From Marinifilum sp. D714 (GTDB lineage Bacteria > Bacteroidota > Bacteroidia > Bacteroidales > Marinifilaceae): a DNA stretch of 64,000 bases. The notes beneath the pieces were generated by a model. The model made no database searches. It had not been told where the DNA came from and worked only from the letters and a program-made list of their open reading frames with translations. Position 1 is the stretch's first letter, and each line of letters begins with the position of its first letter. This document shows positions 42,357 through 51,312 of the stretch, piece after piece. A program made the position numbers and the translations under genes. The DNA lies in contig NZ_JALPNU010000001.1 in the NCBI RefSeq assembly GCF_030851345.1, positions 310,001 to 374,000 on the forward strand, in the 5' to 3' direction.

Positions 42357-43281
42357 ATCCGTCTGCTTTTGTGCTCAATGCCATGAAACAATCTTCAATT
42401 CCCGGCTTTACATGCTCTATTTCCAAGTTCAAATGTCCTTTACTTTTTAGGTAGGAGTTGACTTCCTCCAACGAAAATTCTTTTCGTACATCAGTGTAAT
42501 GCAAAGTTTGACCGAATAGAAAAACAGAGTTTGTAAATTCAAATTCTCTTAAATCGAGTAAGCATTGGTAGTTATCATCACTTTTAATTGCATACAGCTT
42601 ACGCTCGAACTGATCTACAATTTCCTGTGGCGTATTCACTTGCAGAATTTCACCATCTTTAATCAAGGCAACTCTTTCACACAAATTTGCTTCATCCATA
42701 TATGGGGTTGCAACTACAATGGTAATTCCTTTTGATTTTAAACTCTTTAGCATTTGCCAGAATTCACTTCTCGATACCGCATCAACCCCAGTAGTTGGTT
42801 CATCCAACAACAGTACTTTAGGCTGATGAATTAGTGCACAACACAAGGCGAGTTTCTGTTTCATTCCTCCCGAAAGGTTGCCTGCAAGGCGATCTTTGAA
42901 TGGCTCTATTTGCACCCAGATATCATGAATCATGTCCATATTGTCTTCGATTCTCGTATCAAATACCGTGGCAAAGAACTCAAGGTTTTCGATTACACTT
43001 AAGTCCTGATACAAAGAGAATTTTCCAGGCATATACCCCAATAAATTTCTGATTTGCTTATAGTCCCCCACTATATCAATATCACCCATGCGAGCACCTC
43101 CTTTGTCTGGTAAGAGTAAAGTAGCAAGCAACCTAAAAAGAGTTGTTTTCCCAGCTCCATCAGGTCCAATTAACCCGAATAATTCCCCCGAATTTATATC
43201 CAAATTAATATGCTTAAGAGCCTGAACACTTCCGTATCTTTTGGATAGATTTTCTATGCTAATACCTGCATTCATAATCAA
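42349..43281 (-). CDS. ABC transporter ATP-binding protein (YbhF N-terminal-half-like)
   Basis: 310 residues. Walker A GPDGAGKTT (the D in place of N is typical of this half), signature LSGGMKQKL, Walker B VLLLDEPTTGVDA, and ATPYMDEANLCE where the switch histidine is replaced by Pro, followed by a C-terminal extension of about 80 residues. With canonical signature in this subunit and canonical His in the partner, the two appear to form one functional composite pair. It abuts the HlyD-like gene with no gap. Confidence 0.92.
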   Translation of the reverse strand: MIMNAGISIENLSKRYGSVQALKHINLDINSGELFGLIGPDGAGKTTLFRLLATLLLPDKGGARMGDIDIVGDYKQIRNLLGYMPGKFSLYQDLSVIENLEFFATVFDTRIEDNMDMIHDIWVQIEPFKDRLAGNLSGGMKQKLALCCALIHQPKVLLLDEPTTGVDAVSRSEFWQMLKSLKSKGITIVVATPYMDEANLCERVALIKDGEILQVNTPQEIVDQFERKLYAIKSDDNYQCLLDLREFEFTNSVFLFGQTLHYTDVRKEFSLEEVNSYLKSKGHLNLEIEHVKPGIEDCFMALSTKADGYE

Positions 43282-44166
43282 TTAGAATCTAATTTCTCCT
43301 GGCATACCAATCTTTAGTCGCCCATCATTTACAACTCTCACTTTTAATGCATAAACCAATTTTACCCGCTCTTGTTTTGTTTGAATAATTTTAGGTGTAA
43401 ATTCCGATTGAGATGAAATCCAGATAATTTCTCCTTCCAAACTTTCATTCTCATCAGTATTTTTATCAATGACCACCTTCACTTTTTGACCGATTCGCAC
43501 ACTTGAAAGCTGATCCCCCGAAATGTAGGCTCTCAAATCCAAAGATCTTAAATCTGCCAACTTTAATAGTGGGGTTCCAGTAGTTACCATTTCGAATGGT
43601 TCCTTATACTTCTCAAGTACTGTAGCAGCCTTTGGGACCCTTATTTTACTCTTCTCCATTAAATCATTAATCGACTCTATCTGCTTGTTTAAACTTTCAA
43701 TATTTCCCAGCACTTTGGCATTCTCGGTTTGCACCGATTTGATTTGCTTTTCAACAACCTGAATGTTTCCATTAATATCATCTACTTCTTTAACTGAAAC
43801 TGCTTCATCGGCATACATTTTATCAATTCGCTGCTTGTCTTTTTGTAATAAAACCAACTGTTCTTTGTAGACATCAATTCTGGAAATAATATTTTGAATC
43901 CCAGAAGCTATGGACTTACTCTGTGCTTTTAACTGTTCTTTTTTTAGGTACAGCTGAGTGGTATCGATATATCCTACTAAGGTTGGTTCATTAAACACAT
44001 CTCCTTCTTTGAGATTCAAAGCCATTATTTTCCCTGAATTTTCCGAAGAGATCGTATAATCTACAGCTTCGAAATTACCATAGGCATCCGATAGTTGATC
44101 TCCATTGTTACATGCGCTCACCAATACGGCAATTACCAATCCAATGTATAATTTTGTTTGTTTCAT
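43282..44166 (-). CDS. HlyD-family periplasmic adaptor lipoprotein (YbhG-like)
   Basis: 294 residues with a lipobox (AVLVSAC, Cys19), so anchored to the inner membrane by lipid. Beta-barrel/lipoyl halves (ENSGKIMALNLKEGDVF near the start, RVPKAATVLEKYKEPFEMVTTGTPLLKLADL later) flank a long coiled-coil hairpin (about 75-165). This adaptor bridges the ABC pump and the TolC-like channel encoded 4 bp upstream. Confidence 0.92.
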   Translation of the reverse strand: MKQTKLYIGLVIAVLVSACNNGDQLSDAYGNFEAVDYTISSENSGKIMALNLKEGDVFNEPTLVGYIDTTQLYLKKEQLKAQSKSIASGIQNIISRIDVYKEQLVLLQKDKQRIDKMYADEAVSVKEVDDINGNIQVVEKQIKSVQTENAKVLGNIESLNKQIESINDLMEKSKIRVPKAATVLEKYKEPFEMVTTGTPLLKLADLRSLDLRAYISGDQLSSVRIGQKVKVVIDKNTDENESLEGEIIWISSQSEFTPKIIQTKQERVKLVYALKVRVVNDGRLKIGMPGEIRF

Positions 44167-44169
44167 TTT

Positions 44170-45471
44170 CTATCTAATTTCAGTTTTCCCTAATATTCTT
44201 TTGTATTCAGCAATAGACTGGCTCAGTTGAATTTGATGATACTCTCTGTTCAATTTCGCCTGCACTTCCTGATTAAGATCTTCCAAATAGTCACTTGATG
44301 TGATGATGCCATTTTCCAATTGTGATTTTGAACTTCTTACCACCTCTTCTTTTAATTCCACGATGGCATCGTCCTTGCTAATCAGAATCTCAAATTTGGA
44401 AATGTTATTCAGTTCCTTTTTTAAATCCACAAGTTGATTTTTCTTAAAACTGGATTCTTGGGTATCAATTATTTCTTTTTGGATATTAAACTTGCGTTGA
44501 TTTCGCTTACTTTTTTTCCAATCAAAAATATTCCAACTGAGCCTTGCGCCTAACATGTAATAAGAATCAAACTCGTCGCTAAGTTGGTTGTAACCAGGCT
44601 GACCGTATCCCAACTGTCCAAAGGCTGTAACCACAGGCATTCTGTTCTTTTTTTCCAGTTCGATTTTTTCATTCAATAAAAGTCTTTGGTCCGAATACAA
44701 TTTGTATTCTGGCCTTTCATTCAATTCATCATTTTTCAAGAATATCTCCTTACTAACTACTTCATCACTTGTGTTTTGAATATCGAAATCCATCTCTCGA
44801 TTCATTAATTCAGCCAAGCTTTCAAGGGCTGATTTTTCTGCGGCATCAAACTCTTCTATTTGTTGGTTTATTAGTAAAACCTCAGATTCCATAACTTTTT
44901 GATTGGCCTCAGTCATGACTCCGCTTTTCACTGCTGAAGAAATTCTATGCAAACTTGCCAAAACCGTTTTCTTCTTCTCCTTTAAAATTGACTTGCTCTG
45001 TCGCAATAGCAGAATACTAAAATAGGCATCATTCACTCGTTCTCTTAATGCAAACATCTTAACCTCTACATTCTGAATATCAATTTCTGTAGAAATTTCG
45101 TTAAGTTTCAATTGACTTTTTGTTCTTCCGCCATTATAAATTAATTGCTCAACATCCAGATTTAAGGAGTATTGATCTTTTGGTGCTCCGAATGAATTTG
45201 CTCCCGATAAAGGACTGCTTGTTACATCAGATTGGTAACTCAGTTTACCGTTTGCATACAATTGTGGCAGATAATTCACTCTTATATTCTCAAGACTTAA
45301 ATCATTGTGCCTTTGCAACAGCTCTTTTCCCTTTACCAAAGGATAGTTTTTTTGCACTTCCGCCTGAATTTGATCTAAGTTCAGTACCGCTTTTTGTCCA
45401 AAGCTTGCATGTACCACACCACCAAACAGCAGCAATAGCATACAGGTATTTTTAATCAGCGCTCCACTCAT
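44170..45471 (-). CDS. TolC-family outer-membrane efflux protein
   Basis: 433 residues with signal peptide (cleavage after VVHASFGQ). The duplicated coiled-coil pattern of OEP proteins is visible: LDQIQAEVQKNYPLVKGKELLQRHNDLSLENIRVNYLPQLYANGKLSYQ and later RMPVVTAFGQLGYGQPGYN, YMLGARLSWNIFDWKKSKRNQ. First structural gene of the efflux operon after the TetR gene (4 bp gap), so regulator and pump are probably co-transcribed. Confidence 0.92.
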   Translation of the reverse strand: MSGALIKNTCMLLLLFGGVVHASFGQKAVLNLDQIQAEVQKNYPLVKGKELLQRHNDLSLENIRVNYLPQLYANGKLSYQSDVTSSPLSGANSFGAPKDQYSLNLDVEQLIYNGGRTKSQLKLNEISTEIDIQNVEVKMFALRERVNDAYFSILLLRQSKSILKEKKKTVLASLHRISSAVKSGVMTEANQKVMESEVLLINQQIEEFDAAEKSALESLAELMNREMDFDIQNTSDEVVSKEIFLKNDELNERPEYKLYSDQRLLLNEKIELEKKNRMPVVTAFGQLGYGQPGYNQLSDEFDSYYMLGARLSWNIFDWKKSKRNQRKFNIQKEIIDTQESSFKKNQLVDLKKELNNISKFEILISKDDAIVELKEEVVRSSKSQLENGIITSSDYLEDLNQEVQAKLNREYHQIQLSQSIAEYKRILGKTEIR

Positions 45472-45475
45472 AATC

Positions 45476-46090
45476 TTATTTTTTAATTGATTGAATAATA
45501 AAATCCGATACCTTATCCGCCCTTGTATTCAAAATTTTATTATAATCTACATTCTTATATAATAACTCACTAGCGATAGGTTTGCCCGCAAAAGGAAATA
45601 TGGATAAACTAATGATATTTAAAATCAATTCCCTCGGATCAATTTCTCTAATCACACCATCTTCAACTGCCTTTGATATTTGAGCTAAGGTTTTCTCCTT
45701 ACCAAGCATTACTCCTTCAACATTTATTAGCTTTAAAATTCTGGTAGGATCCGTATTAACTTCATTCAAAATAAAATTTGGCAGAAATGGATATTCCATT
45801 AACACATTATTATAATGCTTACAGATATTTCTTATTTTTTGAAACAACTCAGAATCATCAGCTAAAAAGGTCGCTAATGGACCCGCTAATTTTTTAAATG
45901 CCTCTTCAAAAACCTGGTCAAATAATTTTTCCTTACTTCGATAATAATAATGTAACAAAGCTTTATTTATTCCTGCGGCATCAGCAATTTCCTGCATACG
46001 CGCACCGGCATACCCTTTTTGAGCGAAAATATCCTTTGCCGTTTTCAATATTAATTCCTGGGTTTCTACTGATTTTTTATTCTCTTTCAT
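45476..46090 (-). CDS. TetR-family regulator of the efflux operon
   Basis: About 204 residues from the ATG at 46090; the longer open frame upstream would run through the operator sites and is unlikely. Helix-turn-helix IADAAGINKALLHYYYRSKEKLFDQVF is canonical. It heads the operon TetR-TolC-HlyD-ABC-ABC-permease-permease, the same arrangement of functions as CecR (YbiH) with ybhGFSR in E. coli. Three TTAACC-N4-GGTTAA palindromes lie just upstream, indicating autorepression. Ligand unknown. Confidence 0.9.
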   Translation of the reverse strand: MKENKKSVETQELILKTAKDIFAQKGYAGARMQEIADAAGINKALLHYYYRSKEKLFDQVFEEAFKKLAGPLATFLADDSELFQKIRNICKHYNNVLMEYPFLPNFILNEVNTDPTRILKLINVEGVMLGKEKTLAQISKAVEDGVIREIDPRELILNIISLSIFPFAGKPIASELLYKNVDYNKILNTRADKVSDFIIQSIKK

Positions 46091-46095
46091 ACTTT

Positions 46096-46219
46096 TTAAC
46101 CATTTGGTTAATCTAATTATCAAAAATAAACCATCCGGTTTAACCGTTTGGTTAATGCAAATGTAGAACATTTAAATAAAGATCAAAACATTTTTCACTT
46201 TTTTTAACCAAATGGTTAA
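46096..46219. promoter_or_regulatory. TetR operator sites (three TTAACC-N4-GGTTAA palindromes plus a variant)
   Basis: TTAACCATTTGGTTAA at 46096-46111, AAACCATCCGGTTT at 46128-46141, TTAACCGTTTGGTTAA at 46140-46155 and TTAACCAAATGGTTAA at 46204-46219. All lie directly upstream of the TetR start codon, and the spacing arms are identical, so they are almost certainly the binding sites of that regulator. Confidence 0.85.
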
Positions 46220-46221
46220 AA

Positions 46222-46258
46222 AAAAGAAAGAACTCTATCTATTTAGAGTTCTTTCTTA
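46222..46258 (-). terminator. Terminator of the MacB-like permease gene
   Basis: On the minus strand AAGAAAGAACTCT pairs with AGAGTTCTTTCTT around a loop and runs into eight T, just before the TetR operator region. Confidence 0.85.
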
Positions 46259-46272
46259 ATTATAGTTCTTTA

Positions 46273-48696
46273 TTATTCGTATCGAAGCGATTTAATAGGA
46301 TTTGCATTGGCTACTTTAACCGAATGCCCACTTACGGTTACAATTGCCAACAGCAATGAAACAACCAGTGCAATTAGGAAGTAGTACCAAGGAAAATCTA
46401 TTCTATACACAAAGTTTGACAACCACTTTTGCATTGCATAAAAACTTAATGGCCAAGCAATCACATTCGCAATAATTACACTTACACATAAGTTCTTACT
46501 CAACAATACAATTAAATTCATCTCTGTACTACCAAGCACTTTACGAATTCCTATCTCTTTTACCCGTTGTTGCATTTCGAAAGAAACCAAGCCCAACAGA
46601 CCTAGTAAGGCAATGATGAACGCTAAAATGGTAAAGGATGTTAAAATATTAGCGACTCTTACTTCTCCTTTAAACAGTGTATTGAAATCTGCATCTAAAA
46701 AGAAATACTCAAATGGTTCACCTTTTGTCATTTTCATCCAAATTTTCTTCACCATTTTCATGCCTACCATAACATTATCGGGCTTCAGTTTCACCAACAT
46801 ATATCTTTGATGATATTGAGGTGTATAAGTTAAAAACATTGGCAGAATCTTATCTCTCATCGATTCAAAATGAAAGTTTTTCACCACTCCAATTATTTCA
46901 AATGGTGTACGTCCCTTATCTGAGAAATTAGGTTGATACACATTCCTTCCAACAGGACAATCGGTATAGCCCAAAGCATGTATTGCTGCCTCATTGGCAA
47001 TAAAAACAGAAGTATCGGCCAACCTGTCTTTATTGAACTTTCTTCCGTCTTTCATTTTTAAATCCAGCAAATCAACAAAATTTTCATCTACATGCATCAA
47101 ACGGAAATTGATCATATCTTCATTGCTGGCTCCCTCTCTATACATTGACCATCCATTTGTTCCACGACCAGGAACCATTCCTGAGAAGGAAACATTTTCA
47201 ACTCCTGAATATTTAAAGAGCATTTCCTTTATGGCTTCTTTTTCTTCCACATCAAAGATATAAGCACGATCAACCACCATGATTCTTTCCTTTTCAAATC
47301 CCAACTTTTTATTTTGCATGAAATCAACCTGTTCTTTCATCACAAATGCAGAAATTAATATTCCAATAGCAACTGTAAATTGGAACACCACCAACGAAGC
47401 TCTAATTCTTTTCCCAGTCTTTCCTTTTCTTACTTCTCCTCTCAACACACTCATCACCCTAAATCCCGATAAGGAAAGTGCGGTATATGTCCCAGCAAAA
47501 AGGACAACAAATATTATTACGCCTAACACAAACAACAAGTAATCCGATTGCCACAATAAAGAAGAGGAAATATTTTTTTTGGCAATCATATTAAACGATG
47601 GCAACATCAATTCAATTAAAAAATAGGACAATATGCCTGCAAATACAGTCATAATCAATGTTTCAGCATAAAACTGCAACATTAACATCTCTCTACTACT
47701 TCCAAATACCTTTCGAACACCAACTTCATTGGCCCGTGTAAATGATCGAGCTGTAGTCAGGTTTAAAAAGTTTACACATGCCAATAGCAATATAAAAAAA
47801 GCAATTGCTGAAAAGATATAAATGTATTTGATATCACTAATTGGTTCGATTTGACCATCTGTAGTAGAATGCAGGTAAATCTTTTCAAGAGGTTCCAGGT
47901 AATATTTAAATTCATTTCCTGATTTTTCCCATTCATAAACATCAATACCAAGTATGCTCTTTAGCCTTGGTCCCATATATTTTAAGGTAAAATCTCTAAA
48001 TTTCGCTTCCAGTTCTTTGTAATCTGTTCCTGGTTCCAGTAAAAAATAAGCTTGCATATAATCACTAAACCAATTATCTGCTTCTTCTGCGCTTAATTTC
48101 AAATTGCAAACCAAATTGTAATGAAAGTGAGAATTTTCCGGCACATCCTCTACTACACCTGTTACCGTGTAAAGGCTCTTTTCACCCATTCTAATGACCT
48201 TACCCAGCGGATTAGAATTGCCGAAATATTTTTTCGATGTAGTTTCTGTAATAACAATATTCCCGGAACCATGCAATGCTGTCTTCGGATCGCCATAAAT
48301 AAACGGCCGATCAAATACCTCAAAAAAGGTAGAATCAGTCCTCAACAGTTTGTTTTCAACAAACTGCTTATCTTCATAAGAGAAAAGAACATTATTCCTA
48401 AAATACGTTCTAACCGCATACTTTACTTCAGGGAAATCAGACTGTGCTGCAGGTGAAAAAGGAGCACATATAGTGTTATAATCTGTTTTTCTTTCACCCA
48501 TTTTAGCCCTGGTTGCAACACGGTAAATATTCTCCGATTGAGAATAAAACTTATCATAGCTCAATTCATCCTGAACAAACAGGTAAATCAAAAACACACA
48601 AGCTAGTCCAATGGCTAAACCAACAACATTTATAAAGGAATACCCTTTATACTTTTTCATATTGCGAAATGCAACCTTAAAAAAATTTAGAATCAT
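46273..48696 (-). CDS. MacB/FtsX-like ABC transporter permease (Bacteroidota 800-residue type)
   Basis: About 807 residues from the ATG at 48696 (MILNFFKVAFRNMKKYKGYSFINVVGLAIGLAC), the standard beginning of this family; the extra upstream residues are not conserved-looking. It holds two halves each with MacB periplasmic core plus FtsX helices: TM1 near 30-50, FtsX block around 300-430 (ARSFTRANEVGVRKVFGSSREML), second periplasmic core, and the C-terminal FtsX block (QQRVKEIGIRKVLGSTEMNLIVLLSKN). Such proteins act with an ATPase in tripartite efflux or mechanotransmission; no ATPase gene adjoins it here. Confidence 0.9.
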   Translation of the reverse strand: MILNFFKVAFRNMKKYKGYSFINVVGLAIGLACVFLIYLFVQDELSYDKFYSQSENIYRVATRAKMGERKTDYNTICAPFSPAAQSDFPEVKYAVRTYFRNNVLFSYEDKQFVENKLLRTDSTFFEVFDRPFIYGDPKTALHGSGNIVITETTSKKYFGNSNPLGKVIRMGEKSLYTVTGVVEDVPENSHFHYNLVCNLKLSAEEADNWFSDYMQAYFLLEPGTDYKELEAKFRDFTLKYMGPRLKSILGIDVYEWEKSGNEFKYYLEPLEKIYLHSTTDGQIEPISDIKYIYIFSAIAFFILLLACVNFLNLTTARSFTRANEVGVRKVFGSSREMLMLQFYAETLIMTVFAGILSYFLIELMLPSFNMIAKKNISSSLLWQSDYLLFVLGVIIFVVLFAGTYTALSLSGFRVMSVLRGEVRKGKTGKRIRASLVVFQFTVAIGILISAFVMKEQVDFMQNKKLGFEKERIMVVDRAYIFDVEEKEAIKEMLFKYSGVENVSFSGMVPGRGTNGWSMYREGASNEDMINFRLMHVDENFVDLLDLKMKDGRKFNKDRLADTSVFIANEAAIHALGYTDCPVGRNVYQPNFSDKGRTPFEIIGVVKNFHFESMRDKILPMFLTYTPQYHQRYMLVKLKPDNVMVGMKMVKKIWMKMTKGEPFEYFFLDADFNTLFKGEVRVANILTSFTILAFIIALLGLLGLVSFEMQQRVKEIGIRKVLGSTEMNLIVLLSKNLCVSVIIANVIAWPLSFYAMQKWLSNFVYRIDFPWYYFLIALVVSLLLAIVTVSGHSVKVANANPIKSLRYE

Positions 48697-48841
48697 CACA
48701 CACAGATTAAGGTTATGCATCTTGATTATCAATCAATATGCCACTCCAACCAACATGTTCATTTACTGACCAATATCTACCCACACTCAATCTACCAAGT
48801 GTTCGCCTACGCACATTTAATTTTCGATTATGGACAAAAAA

Positions 48842-48867
48842 AGAAGGAATGCAATTGCATTCCTTCT
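48842..48867 (-). terminator. Perfect 26-bp palindromic terminator of the DUF1015 gene
   Basis: AGAAGGAATGCAA / TTGCATTCCTTCT with no unpaired loop base, followed on the minus strand by seven T. Confidence 0.85.
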
Positions 48868-48888
48868 TCTAATATATTGTGATTCAAA

Positions 48889-50139
48889 TTAATCTAATTT
48901 ATGAATCAATAAACCTGAACGAAGCTTAGGCTCGAACCAAGTTGTTTTAGGAGGCATGATGTTACCAGTATCAGCAATATCAATTAATTGCTGCATAGAT
49001 ACTGCATATAATGCGAAAGCAGCTTTCATATTGCCGCTATCTACACGCTTCTTCAACTCACCCAATCCACGGATACCACCAACAAATTCAGCACGTGTAG
49101 TAGTACGAAGATCTTTGATATCAAGAAGATTATCAAGAACGTGGTTAGATAAAATAGTTACATCAAGAACACCAATAGGATCCTTATCATCATAAGTACC
49201 TTCTTTAGCATTCATTTTGTACCACTTGCCTTCTAAATACATAGAGAATTCATGTAATTTACTAGGCTTGTAGATTTCTTCACCCATACATTCTACTTCG
49301 AAAGTAGCTTCCAATTTAGCCAAGAACTCTTCAGCAGTCATACCATTCAAATCCTTAACTACACGGTTGTAGTCAATAATTTTCAATTGGTTATCTGGGA
49401 AGTGTACTGCCATGAAGTAGTTGTACTCCTCATCACCTGTGTGATTTGGATTCTTAGCAGCAAACTCATCACCAATACGAGCAGCAGCAGCCGTTCTGTG
49501 GTGACCATCCGCTACGTAAGTTGCTGGAACTTTAGTTGCGAATAACTCTTCCAACTCTTTGTTGGTAGCAGGATCGTTTACTGGCCAAAAATGGTGACCG
49601 AAACCATCTTCCGCAACGAAATCGTAAGTAGCTTCTTCGTTTTTAACGATATTTTCTACGATAGCATCGATTTCTGGTACAGCTTTGTATGAGAAAAATA
49701 CAGGCTCTAGGTTTGCCTTAGTGTAACGAGTAAGAATCATACGATCTTCCTCTTTATCCGGACGAGTTAACTCGTGTTTTTTAATTACACCATTTTTATA
49801 ATCTTCACATGCAGCATTCGCAACGATACCGTACTGAGTACGACCGTCCATTGTTTGAGCATAGATATAGAATTTAGCTTCTTCATCTTGTTTCAACCAA
49901 CCTTTTTCTTGCCACAAGTTAAAGTTAGATACTGATTTTTCATATACTTCTTCAGAGTGAACATCAGTTCCTGCAGGACAATCAATCTCAGCTCTTGTAA
50001 TGTGTAATAAAGAACAATCTTTACCTTCAGCCATTTGAGCAGCCTCTTCTGAATTCATTACGTCATATGGAAGACATGCTAAATCTTTAGCGATATCTTT
50101 AGTAGGGCGCAAGCCTCTGAATGGTTTTACTATAGCCAT
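48889..50139 (-). CDS. DUF1015 family protein, linked to serine biosynthesis
   Basis: 416 residues, matching DUF1015 over its whole length: IVKPFRGLRPTKDIAKDLACLPYDVM at the start, LHITRAEID, KFYIYAQTM, HELTRPDKEEDR, and VADGHHRTAAA in the middle. The DGHHR motif resembles the ParB/sulfiredoxin-like SerK kinases that act on serine, but whether DUF1015 has such activity is not established. It lies downstream of serC and serA on the same strand (114 bp after serA), a context that supports a serine-metabolic role. No serB phosphatase is in the window. Confidence 0.88.
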   Translation of the reverse strand: MAIVKPFRGLRPTKDIAKDLACLPYDVMNSEEAAQMAEGKDCSLLHITRAEIDCPAGTDVHSEEVYEKSVSNFNLWQEKGWLKQDEEAKFYIYAQTMDGRTQYGIVANAACEDYKNGVIKKHELTRPDKEEDRMILTRYTKANLEPVFFSYKAVPEIDAIVENIVKNEEATYDFVAEDGFGHHFWPVNDPATNKELEELFATKVPATYVADGHHRTAAAARIGDEFAAKNPNHTGDEEYNYFMAVHFPDNQLKIIDYNRVVKDLNGMTAEEFLAKLEATFEVECMGEEIYKPSKLHEFSMYLEGKWYKMNAKEGTYDDKDPIGVLDVTILSNHVLDNLLDIKDLRTTTRAEFVGGIRGLGELKKRVDSGNMKAAFALYAVSMQQLIDIADTGNIMPPKTTWFEPKLRSGLLIHKLD

Positions 50140-50202
50140 CGTTAATATGTTTTTGTTGTGTTGTTAATTATCTTGATGAAATCGTTTGCTTACAATTTCA
50201 TA

Positions 50203-50247
50203 AAAAAGGAAACAAGTAAACTGTTCTAGTCCCCTGCTTCCTTTTTA
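50203..50247 (-). terminator. Possible terminator after serA
   Basis: AAAAAGGAA...TTCCTTTTT stem with a long interior region and T-run on the minus strand. Confidence 0.45.
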
Positions 50248-50253
50248 TATTAT

Positions 50254-51174
50254 CTAGTTTACTTTAAAAGTAGTATCTCCTTTTTCGATACAGTTCACAA
50301 TTTGATTTGCACCAGCAATACCTGCATTGATATTTGCTTCTGCAGTTTGTGCACCCATCTTTTTAGGCGTAAAGAAGAAACGGCCTTCAAATTTAGCAGC
50401 AATTTCATCTTTACAGTCAGGAGCGATATCAGAAATGTATGCAAAATCCTTACGATCTTCCATCAATTTCATTAATCCTTCTTCATCAATTACTTCTTTA
50501 CGAGCAGTATTTACCAAGATTCCCCCTTCTGGCATCTTGTTCAACAAGTCGTAATTAATTGATTTTTTAGTCTTGTCGTTAGCAGGAATATGCAAAGAAA
50601 TATAATTACAAGTACTATACAATTCTTCAACAGATTCAACAACCTTAACACCATCAGCTTCGATTGCTTCTTTAGCTACAAATGGATCGAAAGCATAAAC
50701 TTCCATTCCAAAACCTATAGCAATTTCGCCAACGTAACGACCTACGTTACCATAAGCATGGATACCAATTTTCTTACCTCTAAGCTCAACACCAGCTTTT
50801 CCGTTGTAACCATTTCTTGCTAAGAATACCATCATTCCTAACACCAACTCAGCAACAGCGTTTGAATTCTGTCCTGGAGTATTCATAGCTACAATTCCTT
50901 TTTCAGTACAAGCTTCTAGGTCAATATTATCGTAACCAGCACCAGCACGAACGATAACTTTAAGATTTTTAGCAGCCTCAATAACTTCACGTGTAGCTTT
51001 ATCACTTCGGATAATCATTGCATCAACGTCAGCTACTGCAGCCAATAGATCAGCCTTATCAGTATAAGATTCCAACAAAGCCAACTCGTAACCTGCGCCT
51101 TCCACAACTTCTCTGATACCATTAACGGCGGCAGGAGCAAAAGGCTTTTCGGTTGCAATTAATACTTTTGTCAT
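50254..51174 (-). CDS. serA: D-3-phosphoglycerate dehydrogenase SerA (short form)
   Basis: Oxidises 3-phosphoglycerate to 3-phosphohydroxypyruvate with NAD+, first step of serine synthesis. 306 residues, the short form without ACT regulatory domain, so serine feedback through ACT is not expected. Visible: IIRSDKATREVIEAAKNLKVIVRAGAGYDNID, NSNAVAELVLGMM, Rossmann GIHAYGNVGRYVGEIA (GxGxxG variant G-x-Y-G-x-V-G), PANDKTKKSINYDLLNKMPEGGILVNTARKEVIDE with the catalytic Arg. The usual His in the C-terminal active-site region is not obvious. 138 bp downstream of serC. Confidence 0.93.
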   Translation of the reverse strand: MTKVLIATEKPFAPAAVNGIREVVEGAGYELALLESYTDKADLLAAVADVDAMIIRSDKATREVIEAAKNLKVIVRAGAGYDNIDLEACTEKGIVAMNTPGQNSNAVAELVLGMMVFLARNGYNGKAGVELRGKKIGIHAYGNVGRYVGEIAIGFGMEVYAFDPFVAKEAIEADGVKVVESVEELYSTCNYISLHIPANDKTKKSINYDLLNKMPEGGILVNTARKEVIDEEGLMKLMEDRKDFAYISDIAPDCKDEIAAKFEGRFFFTPKKMGAQTAEANINAGIAGANQIVNCIEKGDTTFKVN

Positions 51175-51207
51175 TTTATTTGAAAATTAGAATTAAAAAA
51201 ATAAAAT

Positions 51208-51275
51208 GTCATTGCCAGCCAAATCGAAGTAATTCGGTAGAATTACTTTAGTCGTTCCTCATGCATCTGAATGAC
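51208..51275. repeat. Hairpin-bounded repeat in the serC-serA gap
   Basis: GTCATTGCC...GAATGACG: terminal GTCATT and AATGAC can pair, enclosing AAGTAATTC...GAATTACTT, a second inverted pair. The GTCATTGC(G/C)AG-type start is common to dispersed repeats in many bacteria. It is followed by AGCAGG/CCTGCT (51279-51298), a small hairpin that could weakly terminate serC transcription. Confidence 0.5.
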
Positions 51276-51312
51276 GAAAAGCAGGAAATAAATCCTGCTC
51301 ATCTAGATTTAA

